A stretch of 64,000 bases of DNA from Candidatus Berkiella aquae (GCF_001431295.2 NZ_LKAJ02000001.1:186001-250000), one strand, 5' to 3'; shown: positions 1-8,841, counted from the stretch's first letter. The notes: generated by a model from the letters alone, not told the origin. Numbers and translations are program-made.

Positions 1-1
1 A

Positions 2-1039
2 ATGATAACAGATGAGGCGGTACGTGAGAGTGGTAAAGAAGTTTTAGGTGAAATCAAGGCGAAGGGTTTTGTTGTCAGAAAACATCTATTAGACAAACAA
101 GCGCGTAATGTTTTTGTGACCATACAAGCTTCTGCGGAACGAAAAGCAGTGGATGATGTGGCAAAAGCAACTGGTACGACAACAGCCGAAGCTACCCAAA
201 CGAGTTCTTCTAGTTCAAGCGTTCCAAGTTCAAGTACCGCGATTGCTGAAGATAAGGTTATACGTAAGGCTTATGTTGAGTTACAAACCGTATCAGAAAA
301 AGTCATTGTTGATAGATTAAATGCGGTAAAAGATCTGGGACGTATTGCCAAATCCATTTGGATTATCCATACGCCAATGATTGCCACGCCTTGCGTTACG
401 GATGGCACCCCGACCCCGAAACTGGTTGCCGAAGAAATTATAAAAGATGATGCACGCCGCAATTTAACTTTATCCCGAGCTGCGATTATCCGCGATTATT
501 TGGCTGCAGGTGGTGTTTTAATAACGGCTTATGATGGTGCTCAACGTGAAGAGAAATTAGCGGAAGATGGTACGGTTGTTTCGTCAGGTCGAACCAAAGT
601 ACAAATTGAAATCTTTGAAAAATTAAAAGAACAATTCCCAACACAAATCATCGATTTTCCAATGGATCTTAAGACTCGACAAGCTAAACTCGGGCTTAAT
701 GCCGCGGTATATCCTGATGAGATGATAGGTGCAACTTATTTAATTGAAGATACCTACGGTCAACGTTTTGAAATGACCAATCAAGGTGTGCAAGCAATTC
801 AACCACGTGATGATGCGCAGTGGGGTGTTTGGATGCAAAATCGTTCGCATCCCGTTCTTGAAGTGAGCAAGAGAATGGCAAAGGTTTGTGGTTTCTTACA
901 AAATGCAGGGCTCAATCAAGTGCTTGCAGAACATGCATTAAAACATAATATAAATCAGGACGATTTTGCACCATTACTCAATCGATATTTCAGTCTGGAA
1001 ATTGATGCTGAAAAAGGAATAGGTTGCGGAATACAATAA
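2..1039 (+). CDS. Hypothetical protein, possibly cut by the left edge
   Basis: I do not recognise this 345-residue protein. The reading frame opens with an ATG at base 2, so the true start may lie outside the window. Residues about 58-78 form a Ser/Thr-rich linker (a run of six serines) between a short N-terminal segment and a larger C-terminal domain of mixed alpha/beta character. There is no clear signal peptide or membrane segment, so a cytoplasmic location is likely if the start is real. A GNAT acetyltransferase begins one base after its stop codon, so the two are probably cotranscribed. Confidence 0.7.
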   Translation: MITDEAVRESGKEVLGEIKAKGFVVRKHLLDKQARNVFVTIQASAERKAVDDVAKATGTTTAEATQTSSSSSSVPSSSTAIAEDKVIRKAYVELQTVSEKVIVDRLNAVKDLGRIAKSIWIIHTPMIATPCVTDGTPTPKLVAEEIIKDDARRNLTLSRAAIIRDYLAAGGVLITAYDGAQREEKLAEDGTVVSSGRTKVQIEIFEKLKEQFPTQIIDFPMDLKTRQAKLGLNAAVYPDEMIGATYLIEDTYGQRFEMTNQGVQAIQPRDDAQWGVWMQNRSHPVLEVSKRMAKVCGFLQNAGLNQVLAEHALKHNINQDDFAPLLNRYFSLEIDAEKGIGCGIQ

Positions 1040-1040
1040 T

Positions 1041-1568
1041 ATGAAGCATGAAATTGTGCTTACACAATGTAAACTCGTTGCTGCATCGTTGGAAGATTAC
1101 CCAACGATGCAAAATATGGGACGATTTTATGTTTATGATATGAGCGAATACATTCATGATGACGGATGGAGCATGCCCGATAACGGGCTTTATGAGTGTA
1201 TTGATTTTAAGAAATACTGGCAGACTGAGCACGCCTGGCCATACTTCATACGATACAACAATGAATTGGCAGGCTTTGTTATTATTGATAAAAAAGGATT
1301 TCATGCGACAACCGACTTTAATATGGCACAGTTTTATATTCTGCGTCGGTTTAAGGGATTGGGGCTCGGCAAATATATTGCTCATTTTTGTTTTGAACAA
1401 TATAAGGGTAATTGGGAAGTGATGGTGATCCCAAGTAATATTGGGGCTTATCAATTTTGGCAAAAATGTATTCAGCAATATACCGATGATTACAAAGAAT
1501 CACATCAGGTAGTATCACACCTACAAAATAGTGAAAAAATCATTTTTAGGTTTTCTTCCAAGCCATAA
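1041..1568 (+). CDS. GNAT-family N-acetyltransferase
   Basis: This is a 175-residue protein of typical GNAT size, predicted to transfer an acetyl group from acetyl-CoA to an unknown amine. The acetyl-CoA pyrophosphate-binding motif A is visible as RRFKGLGLGKYIA near residues 102-114 (R/Q-x-x-G-x-G/A pattern). It is followed by a motif B-like stretch, IPSNIGAYQFWQK, in which an Asn-x-x-Ala-x-x-F/Y-W/Y pattern is typical of the family. It starts one base after the preceding stop codon, which suggests translational coupling. The substrate cannot be inferred. Confidence 0.8.
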   Translation: MKHEIVLTQCKLVAASLEDYPTMQNMGRFYVYDMSEYIHDDGWSMPDNGLYECIDFKKYWQTEHAWPYFIRYNNELAGFVIIDKKGFHATTDFNMAQFYILRRFKGLGLGKYIAHFCFEQYKGNWEVMVIPSNIGAYQFWQKCIQQYTDDYKESHQVVSHLQNSEKIIFRFSSKP

Positions 1569-1581
1569 AAGAGGAACTTGA

Positions 1582-2589
1582 ATGTACATAACTCATCAAG
1601 CAGATTCATCCATTCTTTGTAAAAGTGATGAACTTACCCTCTTGGATGTTGTTAGCCTTAATCAAGAGTCTTTCTCAAGCAGAGCCTCGATTGAAATTCA
1701 CTGTAATACCATTCGTCCTAATGCTATTAACGCATTTCACCAATTTCTCCAGACAATCAATTGTAAAGAACTAGAGGTATATATTGGGAGAACATCCTAT
1801 GAAACTGCAAAAGCTATTTTTGATGTTGCAAAATTAAACGTTCATCCCTCAAAAATGAAATTAGATTTGGGCGAACAGTTTCTTGTATTTTTCTCAAAGG
1901 ATGCCTTATCAAAAAAGGAGATAAATGATATTTATGATCATTTAATCTCAGGGGTTTACAAGGACCAACATACATTAGTCATTGATTATCGCTCGATGCA
2001 GTATTTGCAAGCAGTGACATTAGTAACTGCCCTCTGGCATGCATCACTAAACGCACTTTTTATTGATTGTGATATTCTGGATAATGAGACAAAGCAATAT
2101 TTGAGCAGTCATCTTTCATCATTTGCATCGGTCATGAAAATTCATTTGAATGTTCATGATCAACCAATATCTCGCTCTAGAGGAACATCAGCACCAGCAG
2201 AATTGTTTTATCTCGATAATCAGGCTTTACCTTTACTATTCCCAACTAGCACCTCTGCACCAACCTTGGCGCCTGTAAGAAGGAATATCAATAATCCGCT
2301 GCCGCTTTTAACGAGTGCCTCTGCACCAACCTTGGCACCCAGACGGCTTTATGAATCACCATCAGAAACGATGATCACCATTCATGCCGCTGAAGCAGTA
2401 GGGGTGAATTGTGATGAGCATCACCGTATTTCTCTTGAGATCACAGAATCTGAGTGTGAATGTGGACCGCTGAAATGTCTCAAGAGTGCATTAACGTGGG
2501 CATTTTCTGGAATGTTGTTTTGTCCGCCAGCAGCAGAATTTATCGCGGATGCAGATGAAACACCCAGAGCGCATTTTAAAAATACCTAA
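1582..2589 (+). CDS. Hypothetical protein with a duplicated Ser/Ala/Pro-rich segment
   Basis: This 335-residue protein is unrecognised. Its start is supported by a GAGGAAC ribosome-binding site. The first ~190 residues look like alternating helices and strands. Residues about 213-255 contain two near copies of a linker with the core SAPTLAP, separated by about 28 residues; the underlying DNA is also duplicated, so this is a recent internal duplication. The C-terminus carries a Cys-rich stretch (SECECGPLKC) followed by a hydrophobic segment. It is 13 bp downstream of the GNAT gene on the same strand and may share its transcript. Confidence 0.65.
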   Translation: MYITHQADSSILCKSDELTLLDVVSLNQESFSSRASIEIHCNTIRPNAINAFHQFLQTINCKELEVYIGRTSYETAKAIFDVAKLNVHPSKMKLDLGEQFLVFFSKDALSKKEINDIYDHLISGVYKDQHTLVIDYRSMQYLQAVTLVTALWHASLNALFIDCDILDNETKQYLSSHLSSFASVMKIHLNVHDQPISRSRGTSAPAELFYLDNQALPLLFPTSTSAPTLAPVRRNINNPLPLLTSASAPTLAPRRLYESPSETMITIHAAEAVGVNCDEHHRISLEITESECECGPLKCLKSALTWAFSGMLFCPPAAEFIADADETPRAHFKNT

Positions 2590-2592
2590 TGA

Positions 2593-3345
2593 TTAGACAA
2601 GCGCTTGAATAGCGAATAAATCGATTTCATTGAAGGTGACGATTTTCTTTGCCATTGAAAAATCTTGGTGCATTGTATAGCGATTGGGTATTGCAATCAC
2701 GTTCATGCCAGCACGATCTGCAGCGACGACACCTGCATGACTATCTTCAAAAACAAGACAAAGTTTCGGAGGAACGTTTAAAGCTTGTGCACAACGCTGA
2801 TAGATATAAGGCTTAGGTTTATTAACACCTTCTGGGTCATGAATATGGCGAAGATCATCACTGCCCGAAATAATATGATCAAGTTCTTTGGGATTTATAT
2901 CAAGTTGTCTAAGGTTCTCTAAAATCTCTTTTTGAGAAGCAGAAGAAGCAATGGCAACTTTAAGATTCAACTCCTGCTTTTTAGAGATGGCTAATTTTAA
3001 AAATGCGACTGCATCAGGTAAAGCAACAACGCCTTGTTTTTGCAGCTGATGGTAAATATGTTGTTTGTTGTTAATAATTTTCTTTTGATCAAAAGCAGTT
3101 TGTTTTTGTAAACGAATGGCTTTGGCAATATAAGCTGAATCAAATCCTACTAAAGGAAGGTAATCCGCTTCTTGAAAATCAATAGCGATATGATTAAGCG
3201 CTTGTTGCCATGCTTGAAATTTTAATTGCTCGGTATCGACTAAAACACCATCACAATCAAAGATGAGAGCCTGATAGGCGGCATTGGCGGTTAAACTCAC
3301 CGCCAATAACGCAATACCAAGCAGGTTGAAAAATCTCGTTAACAT
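2593..3345 (-). CDS. HAD-superfamily hydrolase with an N-terminal signal peptide
   Basis: This is a haloacid dehalogenase-type phosphatase of the beta-phosphoglucomutase/phosphatase subgroup. Motif I is IFDCDGVLVDTE (nucleophile Asp near residue 30), motif II is the Ser in VAIASSAS, the motif III Lys lies in VNKPKPYIY, and motif IV is the FEDSHAGVVAA stretch. Unusually, about 22 residues precede motif I and look like a Sec signal peptide (MLTRFFNLLGIALLAVSLTA, then NAA). This family is normally cytoplasmic, so periplasmic action is inferred. The ATG overlaps the end of the upstream Ppx/GppA-like gene by 7 bp, indicating one operon and coupled translation. The substrate is unknown. Confidence 0.85.
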   Translation of the reverse strand: MLTRFFNLLGIALLAVSLTANAAYQALIFDCDGVLVDTEQLKFQAWQQALNHIAIDFQEADYLPLVGFDSAYIAKAIRLQKQTAFDQKKIINNKQHIYHQLQKQGVVALPDAVAFLKLAISKKQELNLKVAIASSASQKEILENLRQLDINPKELDHIISGSDDLRHIHDPEGVNKPKPYIYQRCAQALNVPPKLCLVFEDSHAGVVAADRAGMNVIAIPNRYTMHQDFSMAKKIVTFNEIDLFAIQALV

Positions 3346-4550
3346 TTAATGTCAAAATGTCTATAGCTCGACGAATGAATCAAATCAAGTTCATCCAGGG
3401 CAAAAATGGGTGATGCAATAGGTAGTTTAGGTGGTGTTGCATTCATAACCATTAAGCCTTCAACATTGGAAACTTTCATGGTTTGAACTTGTTCAATGCC
3501 CATCAAATCCATCATTGCATAAACTAAAATTAAATTCGTCAATTGATTCTTCGCAAGAGAAAGGGTAGGAAGATGATTAAGTTGTACGATATCGTGATCG
3601 GTTTTATCAGTAAGCAATTCAATTGCTAAACGAAGATCCGATTTCGTATAGTGGTCAGCATTAGATTCAATACCTGCTAAATGGCACAAAGGGCTAATAA
3701 CCATATTGTGCACTGTACCAACAGCAAAAATAGGTGTTTCTTGCTTAATTTGATTGCTAATGATCTCAGTGCTGGTGATATCAAATTGCAAATGTGCTTT
3801 GGCTAATTCAATAGCGGCATCGACATTTGCTGCGTTCAATGGATTGGGAGAGGCGCTACCATCTTCTGCACCTTTGATGTGAGTTGTGACCAAAGCTTGA
3901 AATGTTTGTGAAGCCATTTCGCCTTCCATAATATGGAAGGTATCAGAACTATCTTTAAAGGTTAGCTGCATGCTACCGCCACCAATATCCCAAACGATCG
4001 GTAAGGTATCATTGTTTGGTATTTTGCTAAGAGCGCTATAATAAGCGAGTTTGCCTTCTTCTTCTTGTGAAATAATATTAATAGGCATTTCTAATTTATC
4101 GCTAAAATTTTCAGCGACAAATGTACCATTATCGGCTGCACGAAAAGCAGCGGTAGCAACTGCAAAGTGCTGTATTTCTCCATATCCTGACAGATTTTGT
4201 CCGACATAATCTTGTTCAATTTGTAGGTGCGCTTGCGTTAGTGCTTGCAATCCCATTTCTTGAATTAAATCTGAAAATTGATTGTTGCTAGATTGATGTA
4301 AATCTTCTCGATAAGGCACATTAAAGGAACCTTGGCTAAAAATTTGCTCAATGGTCATGTTGCCAACATTGATAAGGGCTCCCATATATTTTGTCGCGCC
4401 TGAACCTATATCATAGGCAGCGCACGCAACTATACTATTAGAGGTCTCCTGAGTTGAGGGAAGTGTTGGTATAAATGTTGAAAAAGTGGGAGATAAGAAT
4501 TGTGAAGCATCCATTGCAAATGTTTCGGGATTTGAAGCAAGCATATCCAT
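3339..4550 (-). CDS. Ppx/GppA-family phosphatase
   Basis: The protein belongs to the exopolyphosphatase/guanosine pentaphosphate phosphatase family (ASKHA fold). Both phosphate-binding loops are visible: AAYDIGSGATKYMG near residue 45 and VWDIGGGSMQLTF near residue 205. I chose the ATG at 4550 because GGAAAG lies 4-5 bases upstream; an upstream in-frame ATG at 4598 has no ribosome-binding site. At about 403 residues it matches the N-terminal catalytic part of Ppx and lacks the longer C-terminal HD-like portion of full-length Ppx. The first loop departs from the usual DIGSNS, so the substrate (polyphosphate, pppGpp or other) is uncertain. It overlaps the downstream HAD phosphatase gene by 7 bp. 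Confidence 0.82.
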   Translation of the reverse strand: MDMLASNPETFAMDASQFLSPTFSTFIPTLPSTQETSNSIVACAAYDIGSGATKYMGALINVGNMTIEQIFSQGSFNVPYREDLHQSSNNQFSDLIQEMGLQALTQAHLQIEQDYVGQNLSGYGEIQHFAVATAAFRAADNGTFVAENFSDKLEMPINIISQEEEGKLAYYSALSKIPNNDTLPIVWDIGGGSMQLTFKDSSDTFHIMEGEMASQTFQALVTTHIKGAEDGSASPNPLNAANVDAAIELAKAHLQFDITSTEIISNQIKQETPIFAVGTVHNMVISPLCHLAGIESNADHYTKSDLRLAIELLTDKTDHDIVQLNHLPTLSLAKNQLTNLILVYAMMDLMGIEQVQTMKVSNVEGLMVMNATPPKLPIASPIFALDELDLIHSSSYRHFDIKC

Positions 4551-5122
4551 TTTACTTTCCTTAAAGAGTCGTGAGCTTGTGCTAGGGCAGAGTAACAAAT
4601 TAAAGAAATCTATTCAACTAGTAAAATAATTACCTGTAAATACCCCCATTTATTGTTTTTTTCATGTGAGATCTATGAAATGGTTAATCAAAATATTTAT
4701 CGAAATCAGTTTTTAATCTCATGGCTTAATATCACAATGAAAATGAATATTTTCTTGTTGTTCGAATGCAGATAAAGTTAAGTCGCACTTCCTTGGTAAT
4801 TTCAGTGTAATTGTCATTATTGCTTTTAATTAACAGATGAATACTCTCAGTGAAAACCTTCACACGTTAATACAATTTGTATTCATAAAATGTGACAGAT
4901 ATTTTTTAAGAAGTTGTAAATAAAAAAACTAGTTTTTAAAAAGGTGAGTGCAAAATGATTCACACGTAACAGAACGTGTATTTAAGCAAATTGAATTAGT
5001 CATTAAGCATAACGCTGAATAACATAGAGCGCTTGAAATATTTCGTAGTGTCAATGATTCCAATTCAATTTAATTGCGTATAAACTTGCCGCCATCTTTA
5101 AAATATAAAAAGTGGGGGGATA
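4551..5122. other. AT-rich intergenic region with small palindromes
   Basis: This 570-bp stretch separates the divergent Ppx-like gene and a small plus-strand gene. I see no convincing coding frame. It contains a perfect palindrome AAAAACTAGTTTTT (about 4925-4938) and a 6-bp inverted repeat ACACGT/ACGTGT with a 6-bp spacer (4962-4979); CACACGT also occurs near 4861. These could be regulator binding sites, but no regulator is identified. Confidence 0.4.
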
Positions 5123-5299
5123 ATGGACATTCAATATATGGATAATTGCACGACAGCGTTACCTGATGATTGTTGGACTGAATGCAGTCAATGTCAGCAA
5201 CGTTTCCTTGTTAAATATTGGGATGAAGAACTGGATTGGTATATTGAAGTCAATCTTTCAAAAGAATGTAGTGGTTGCCAACAACGTAAAGAAGATTAA
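5123..5299 (+). CDS. Small Cys-rich zinc-ribbon-like protein, 58 residues
   Basis: An ATG at 5123, preceded by a strong purine-rich site (AGTGGGGGGATA), opens a 58-codon frame ending at TAA 5297-5299. The protein has two CxxC knuckles, CSQC near residue 21 and CSGC near residue 50, the classic four-ligand arrangement of a small zinc ribbon, plus two more cysteines near the N-terminus. It is acidic and has no signal peptide, so it should be cytoplasmic. The function is unknown. The good ribosome-binding site and spaced CxxC pairs argue that it is real. Confidence 0.6.
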   Translation: MDIQYMDNCTTALPDDCWTECSQCQQRFLVKYWDEELDWYIEVNLSKECSGCQQRKED

Positions 5300-5323
5300 T
5301 CTTATTGCAGTGTAGCTGCACAT

Positions 5324-5665
5324 CTAGAAAATACGAGCTCTAGGCGTCGCATATTTTAACTTCCAGAAATAAACTTCTTCAGAAGAAATATCGCGATAGA
5401 AGCAATATATTTTAAATCCCCCCGGTCGATAGTAAGCGCTTTCTGTTCCACAAATGCCGCCTATTGCATCAGGACTGTAAGGACATGCACACTTACCGCG
5501 ATAACCTCGGATGCTCATTTGGATCATTAATTCACGTACTTCATCATTGGTTAATTGTGTAGGATAGTTTGGTTCACCAAGATAATTTTGACTATGTGAG
5601 ATGATGGGAGCAAGCGTTAACAGCACCCCTGACAAGATAGCAGAAATACAAATACGACCTCTCAT
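5324..5665 (-). CDS. Small secreted Cys-containing hypothetical protein
   Basis: The protein is about 113 residues. An N-terminal hydrophobic stretch after MRGR fits a Sec signal peptide ending near SHSQ. The mature part contains KCACPYS, a further Cys in GGICGTE and one in YCFYRD, suggesting one or two disulfides in the periplasm or outside the cell. The start could be the ATG at 5665 or a GTG at 5677 in the same frame; the ATG places the Arg residues directly before the hydrophobic core. I recall no named function. It converges with the small zinc-ribbon gene, 24 bp apart. Confidence 0.65.
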   Translation of the reverse strand: MRGRICISAILSGVLLTLAPIISHSQNYLGEPNYPTQLTNDEVRELMIQMSIRGYRGKCACPYSPDAIGGICGTESAYYRPGGFKIYCFYRDISSEEVYFWKLKYATPRARIF

Positions 5666-5786
5666 ACCAATACCCACATCATTCGGTGAAAGCTAATAAA
5701 CTGTTATCGGCAGCTTGGTTTAAACCTATCACTTATAGATGTGTATATACCTATTTAGTCATTTTTGTGATGAAGTCGAGATATTT

Positions 5787-5815
5787 CACCCATGTTTCTT
5801 GAAAAAACATGGGTG
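5787..5815 (-). terminator. Perfect 11-bp stem-loop after the YfiR-like gene
   Basis: CACCCATGTTT (5787-5797) pairs perfectly with AAACATGGGTG (5805-5815) around a 7-base loop. It lies just downstream of the YfiR-like stop codon. No strong T-run follows on either strand, so it may be a weak terminator or a 3'-end stabilising hairpin. Confidence 0.45.
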
Positions 5816-5830
5816 GATGTGAAGAGTGAT

Positions 5831-6382
5831 TTATTTTAGATCATCGTTATCAGGTACAACGATGACTTGATCAAGTTCTTTCAGATCAAAACTTAGTTTT
5901 GCTTTGTTTAAGCTTTCCATATTAACGGTCAATGCTACCGCTTTTTGTAAAATAACAAAATTCATGGAGCCACCATTGTGTGCAAAATGTTCCATATCGC
6001 TTAAGAGCAGTAGAGGATACTTAGCATATTGATCAATCAGTTGTTTTTGTTCATTGGGTTCCATTTCTGCTTCAGTAATATAAAGTATTTGACAAGAAGG
6101 AAAGGCTTTTTCATTCTTGTTAAGTGCTTTTACAAGCAAAGAACGATTTTTGATTTGTGTTTTAGAAAATGCTTGCTGAAGTATTTTGGCATTTTCAGGT
6201 TCACCTAATAGACAGATCGTGAATCGATCTTTTGGAATTGAGCCTGATGGCCAACTTGTCTTATTGATGATGAATTTAATTAGTTTGGCTTTTTCTTGAG
6301 AGATGACTTCATTAGTTAAACAATAACCATTGAAGGAAATAACGGTCAGCAACAGGAAGAATATTTTTCGCAAGGTTATCAT
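5831..6382 (-). CDS. YfiR-family (DUF4154) periplasmic protein
   Basis: The 183-residue protein has a signal peptide (hydrophobic FFLLLTVISF followed by NGYC) and a domain matching the YfiR/DUF4154 pattern: LIKFIINKTSWP near residue 35, then FTICLLGE, the central ILYITEAE and LLLLSD, and a C-terminal MNFVILQ stretch. In the known YfiBNR system YfiR is a periplasmic repressor of the inner-membrane diguanylate cyclase YfiN. Neither a YfiN nor a YfiB gene is adjacent, so the partner, if any, is elsewhere. The ATG at 6382 has AGGA about 11 bases upstream; a GTG at 6385 is an alternative. A stem-loop follows the stop. Confidence 0.75.
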   Translation of the reverse strand: MITLRKIFFLLLTVISFNGYCLTNEVISQEKAKLIKFIINKTSWPSGSIPKDRFTICLLGEPENAKILQQAFSKTQIKNRSLLVKALNKNEKAFPSCQILYITEAEMEPNEQKQLIDQYAKYPLLLLSDMEHFAHNGGSMNFVILQKAVALTVNMESLNKAKLSFDLKELDQVIVVPDNDDLK

Positions 6383-6572
6383 CACGACTGAGTTCCTAAG
6401 TTGATGCTCATGGATAGGTGAATAGTGTAATTCAACATCTTGATGCTGCCAATTCTTCCTTAATCATACTTTTGTAACCTTACGTCGTTATGATGATGCT
6501 ATTGTATTTCAATAACTGACTTGTTCATTTATGCTTGTTTTTGCCTAAAGAAATTGTTAAGGTAAAAAAGTT

Positions 6573-6635
6573 ATGAAAACTAAGAACCTTCACTTAAATC
6601 TATCTCTTCTCCTGCTTAGCGGCTTAAGCTGCTAA
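6573..6635 (+). CDS. Possible 20-residue leader or lipopeptide ORF in the 6383-6711 gap
   Basis: The 329-bp gap between the divergent YfiR-like and MFS genes holds one small candidate. An ATG at 6573 follows AAGG and encodes 20 residues: a basic start (MKTK), a Leu-rich hydrophobic core and a terminal SGLSC before TAA. It resembles a truncated lipoprotein signal peptide or an upstream leader peptide for the MFS gene 77 bp downstream. The Cys context (GLSC) is a poor lipobox. It could be chance or the remnant of a lost gene. Confidence 0.25.
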   Translation: MKTKNLHLNLSLLLLSGLSC

Positions 6636-6711
6636 GAATCATCACCCTATTTAATATCTGTGCTTTTAACTTTAATATTTAACTTAATTTGGTTTAGTCC
6701 GGGATAGTGCT

Positions 6712-7956
6712 ATGCAGCAAAGAAGTTCAGTTACAATTTGGTCAATGTGGCTTTTGGCCTCATTCTTTTATGCCTATCAATATATTTTGCGTGTCCTGCC
6801 CAATATTATGATGGTTGATATTCTTGAGAAATTTCATATTGATGCCGCCATTTTTGGTCAATATTCAGGACTTTATTACATAGGCTACGCGGGCATGCAT
6901 ATTCCTGTGGGTATCATGTTAGATAGGTATGGCCCTAAACGAGTGCTACCCGTTTGTATGATTTTAACCGTGATGGGATTATTGCCATTGTTATTTGCGC
7001 AACATTGGATTTATCCCGCTTTGGGTCGATTAATCATCGGTATGGGATCATCTGCTGCTATTTTAGGTGTTTTTAAAATTATCCGTATGTCATTTCCAGA
7101 AGAGCGCTTTACGCTGTTTCTCGGATTTTCAGTGACTATTGGTTTGCTAGGAGCCATTTATGGTGGCCAACCCGTTAATGCATTAATGCATTTGTTTGGT
7201 TGGGAAAGCGTTTTGCAGGTCATTATTTTATTGGGCATTGTCATGGCGGTAGCAACGTTCTTTATCGTCCCTTCTCAGCCTATCGACAAAACACAAGAAA
7301 GTTGGTTGGCGAGCGTTAAAGCAGTGCTTTCTAATCCACAAATCATGTTAGTGTGTTTCTTGGCCGGGTTGATGGTTGGGCCGTTGGAAGGCTTTGCCGA
7401 TGTCTGGGGTAAAGAGTATCTCAAGTCAGCCTATCATTTGAGCGAGCAAGTGGCTGCATCATTACCTTCTTTGATCTTCCTAGGCATGTGTTTTGGTTCA
7501 CCCATTTTGAGCTGGGTAACCGCTAAAACAAAAGCCTATTATGGTTTTATTATTATTAGTGGTTTAGTGATGGGAGCGGCATTCATTTGGTTGTTAACAG
7601 GTGATGTCCCTGTTACCTGGTTAGCTGCTTTATTTGTTATTGTCGGCGTATTCTGTGCTTATCAAATTTTAGCCATTTATTTAGCCAGTACTTTTGTTGG
7701 AGAACGACTGGTTGGTTTAACAACAGCGTGCGCCAACATGATCATCATGACATTTGGTTACGTTTTTCATAGTGCGATTGGAAAAATCATGTCAGCGCGT
7801 TGGGAAGGGCGTTTTAATGCCGAAGGCGTGCCTTACTATGATGCGAGTGCTTATACCCAAGGCTTGATGGTGATCCCCGCAGGGTTAATATTAGCAAGCA
7901 TGGGTTATATGTTGTTAGCTTCAATGGCGAAGAAACGCAAAGTCATTCCTGCGTAA
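6712..7956 (+). CDS. Major facilitator superfamily transporter
   Basis: This 414-residue protein has 12 predicted transmembrane helices and the MFS signature between helices 2 and 3 (GIMLDRYGPKRVLP near residue 72, the G-x-x-x-D-R-x-G-x-R pattern). A large hydrophilic central loop near residues 190-205 separates the two six-helix halves. It acts in the inner membrane; its substrate cannot be read from the sequence. The gene runs into pncC 11 bp downstream, so the two are likely cotranscribed. Confidence 0.85.
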   Translation: MQQRSSVTIWSMWLLASFFYAYQYILRVLPNIMMVDILEKFHIDAAIFGQYSGLYYIGYAGMHIPVGIMLDRYGPKRVLPVCMILTVMGLLPLLFAQHWIYPALGRLIIGMGSSAAILGVFKIIRMSFPEERFTLFLGFSVTIGLLGAIYGGQPVNALMHLFGWESVLQVIILLGIVMAVATFFIVPSQPIDKTQESWLASVKAVLSNPQIMLVCFLAGLMVGPLEGFADVWGKEYLKSAYHLSEQVAASLPSLIFLGMCFGSPILSWVTAKTKAYYGFIIISGLVMGAAFIWLLTGDVPVTWLAALFVIVGVFCAYQILAIYLASTFVGERLVGLTTACANMIIMTFGYVFHSAIGKIMSARWEGRFNAEGVPYYDASAYTQGLMVIPAGLILASMGYMLLASMAKKRKVIPA

Positions 7957-7967
7957 AAGGAGATTGA

Positions 7968-8447
7968 ATGGCAATTGAACACCTGGCACGCAAGCTTGGT
8001 AGCCGATTAAAGGAAAAGGAATATAAATTAGTCACCGCTGAGTCTTGTACTGGCGGTGGCATTGCTTTTGCGATTACCCAGATTGAAGGTTGCTCTGATT
8101 GGTTTGAACGAGGTTTTGTGACTTACAGTAACGAATCTAAGCAAGAATTATTAGGTATTGAAGCCAACCTTTTAACCCTGCATGGTGCAGTGAGTGAAGC
8201 GGTTGCTTTAGCAATGGCACAAGGCGCTTTAATGCATAGCCATGCCGATGTAAGTATTTCCGTCACAGGGGTTGCAGGTCCTGGTGGCGGCACGCCTGAA
8301 AAGCCGGTTGGTACGATATGGCTTGGATTGGCAGGTCCCTCTTTTACAACCCAGGCGATCCCGCTTTCCTTACAAGGCAATCGTCAGCAGATCCGTGAAC
8401 AGACTATTTTTCTGGCCTTAGAAAAATGTTTAGCGCTATTGAAATGA
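7968..8447 (+). CDS. pncC: Nicotinamide-nucleotide amidase (CinA C-terminal domain family)
   Basis: This 159-residue stand-alone CinA C-terminal domain (PncC) hydrolyses nicotinamide mononucleotide to nicotinate mononucleotide in the pyridine-nucleotide cycle. The family hallmark AESCTGGGIA is near residue 25, with GFVTYSNESKQELLG near residue 48 and VSISVTGVAGPGGGTPEKP near residue 92, which hold the catalytic Ser and neighbouring residues. Its length matches E. coli PncC. AAAAGGAG lies before the ATG. In many gammaproteobacteria this gene precedes recA; here it is followed by an unknown small gene. Confidence 0.92.
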   Translation: MAIEHLARKLGSRLKEKEYKLVTAESCTGGGIAFAITQIEGCSDWFERGFVTYSNESKQELLGIEANLLTLHGAVSEAVALAMAQGALMHSHADVSISVTGVAGPGGGTPEKPVGTIWLGLAGPSFTTQAIPLSLQGNRQQIREQTIFLALEKCLALLK

Positions 8448-8550
8448 CAAGCTTCAGATTTGCACTTACACTTTTATTTTTTGCGGAATAGAGTTAAATT
8501 CGCTGCTTTTTTCAGGGAACAAGAAGTTCTGATTCAGCGAGGATGAAGCA

Positions 8551-8841
8551 ATGTTGAGTTTAAAATTTACGGGTATCGACTTAATTAAGAGTTGGTTACA
8601 TAGATGCCGGCTGCGCAAAAACCCTTCTCCGACGCTGCATTTACTTTCACACTACGAAGACAAGACCAACACCATGGTAATTATCAAAGACAAAGTGGGG
8701 ACTATTTTTAAAGAAAGGTTGGCAACGATTGCTCGCAGCCAACAGTATATTCGACAGTTTTCCGCTCAAGATGCGCACTTATTAGGCTATTTATTAGGCC
8801 ACCAAGATGCGCTTGCAGTATCCGCTTATAAGAAAACTTAG
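8551..8841 (+). CDS. Small hypothetical basic protein
   Basis: This 96-residue, strongly basic and mostly helical protein is unrecognised. GCGAGGATGAAGCA precedes the ATG, giving a good ribosome-binding site. The N-terminal 25 residues form a cationic amphipathic stretch (KSWLHRCRLRKNP). The rest contains IIKDKVGTIFKERLATIARS and a Leu-rich LLGYLLGHQDAL helix. Its stop codon overlaps the convergent repressor gene by 4 bp. It could be a small regulator or adaptor; no function is claimed. Confidence 0.6.
   Translation: MLSLKFTGIDLIKSWLHRCRLRKNPSPTLHLLSHYEDKTNTMVIIKDKVGTIFKERLATIARSQQYIRQFSAQDAHLLGYLLGHQDALAVSAYKKT

Noticed and set aside
990-1478. 162-residue minus-strand frame opposite the GNAT gene
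   Set aside because: The plus-strand frame shows acetyltransferase motifs; the minus frame has no recognisable motif or ribosome-binding site.
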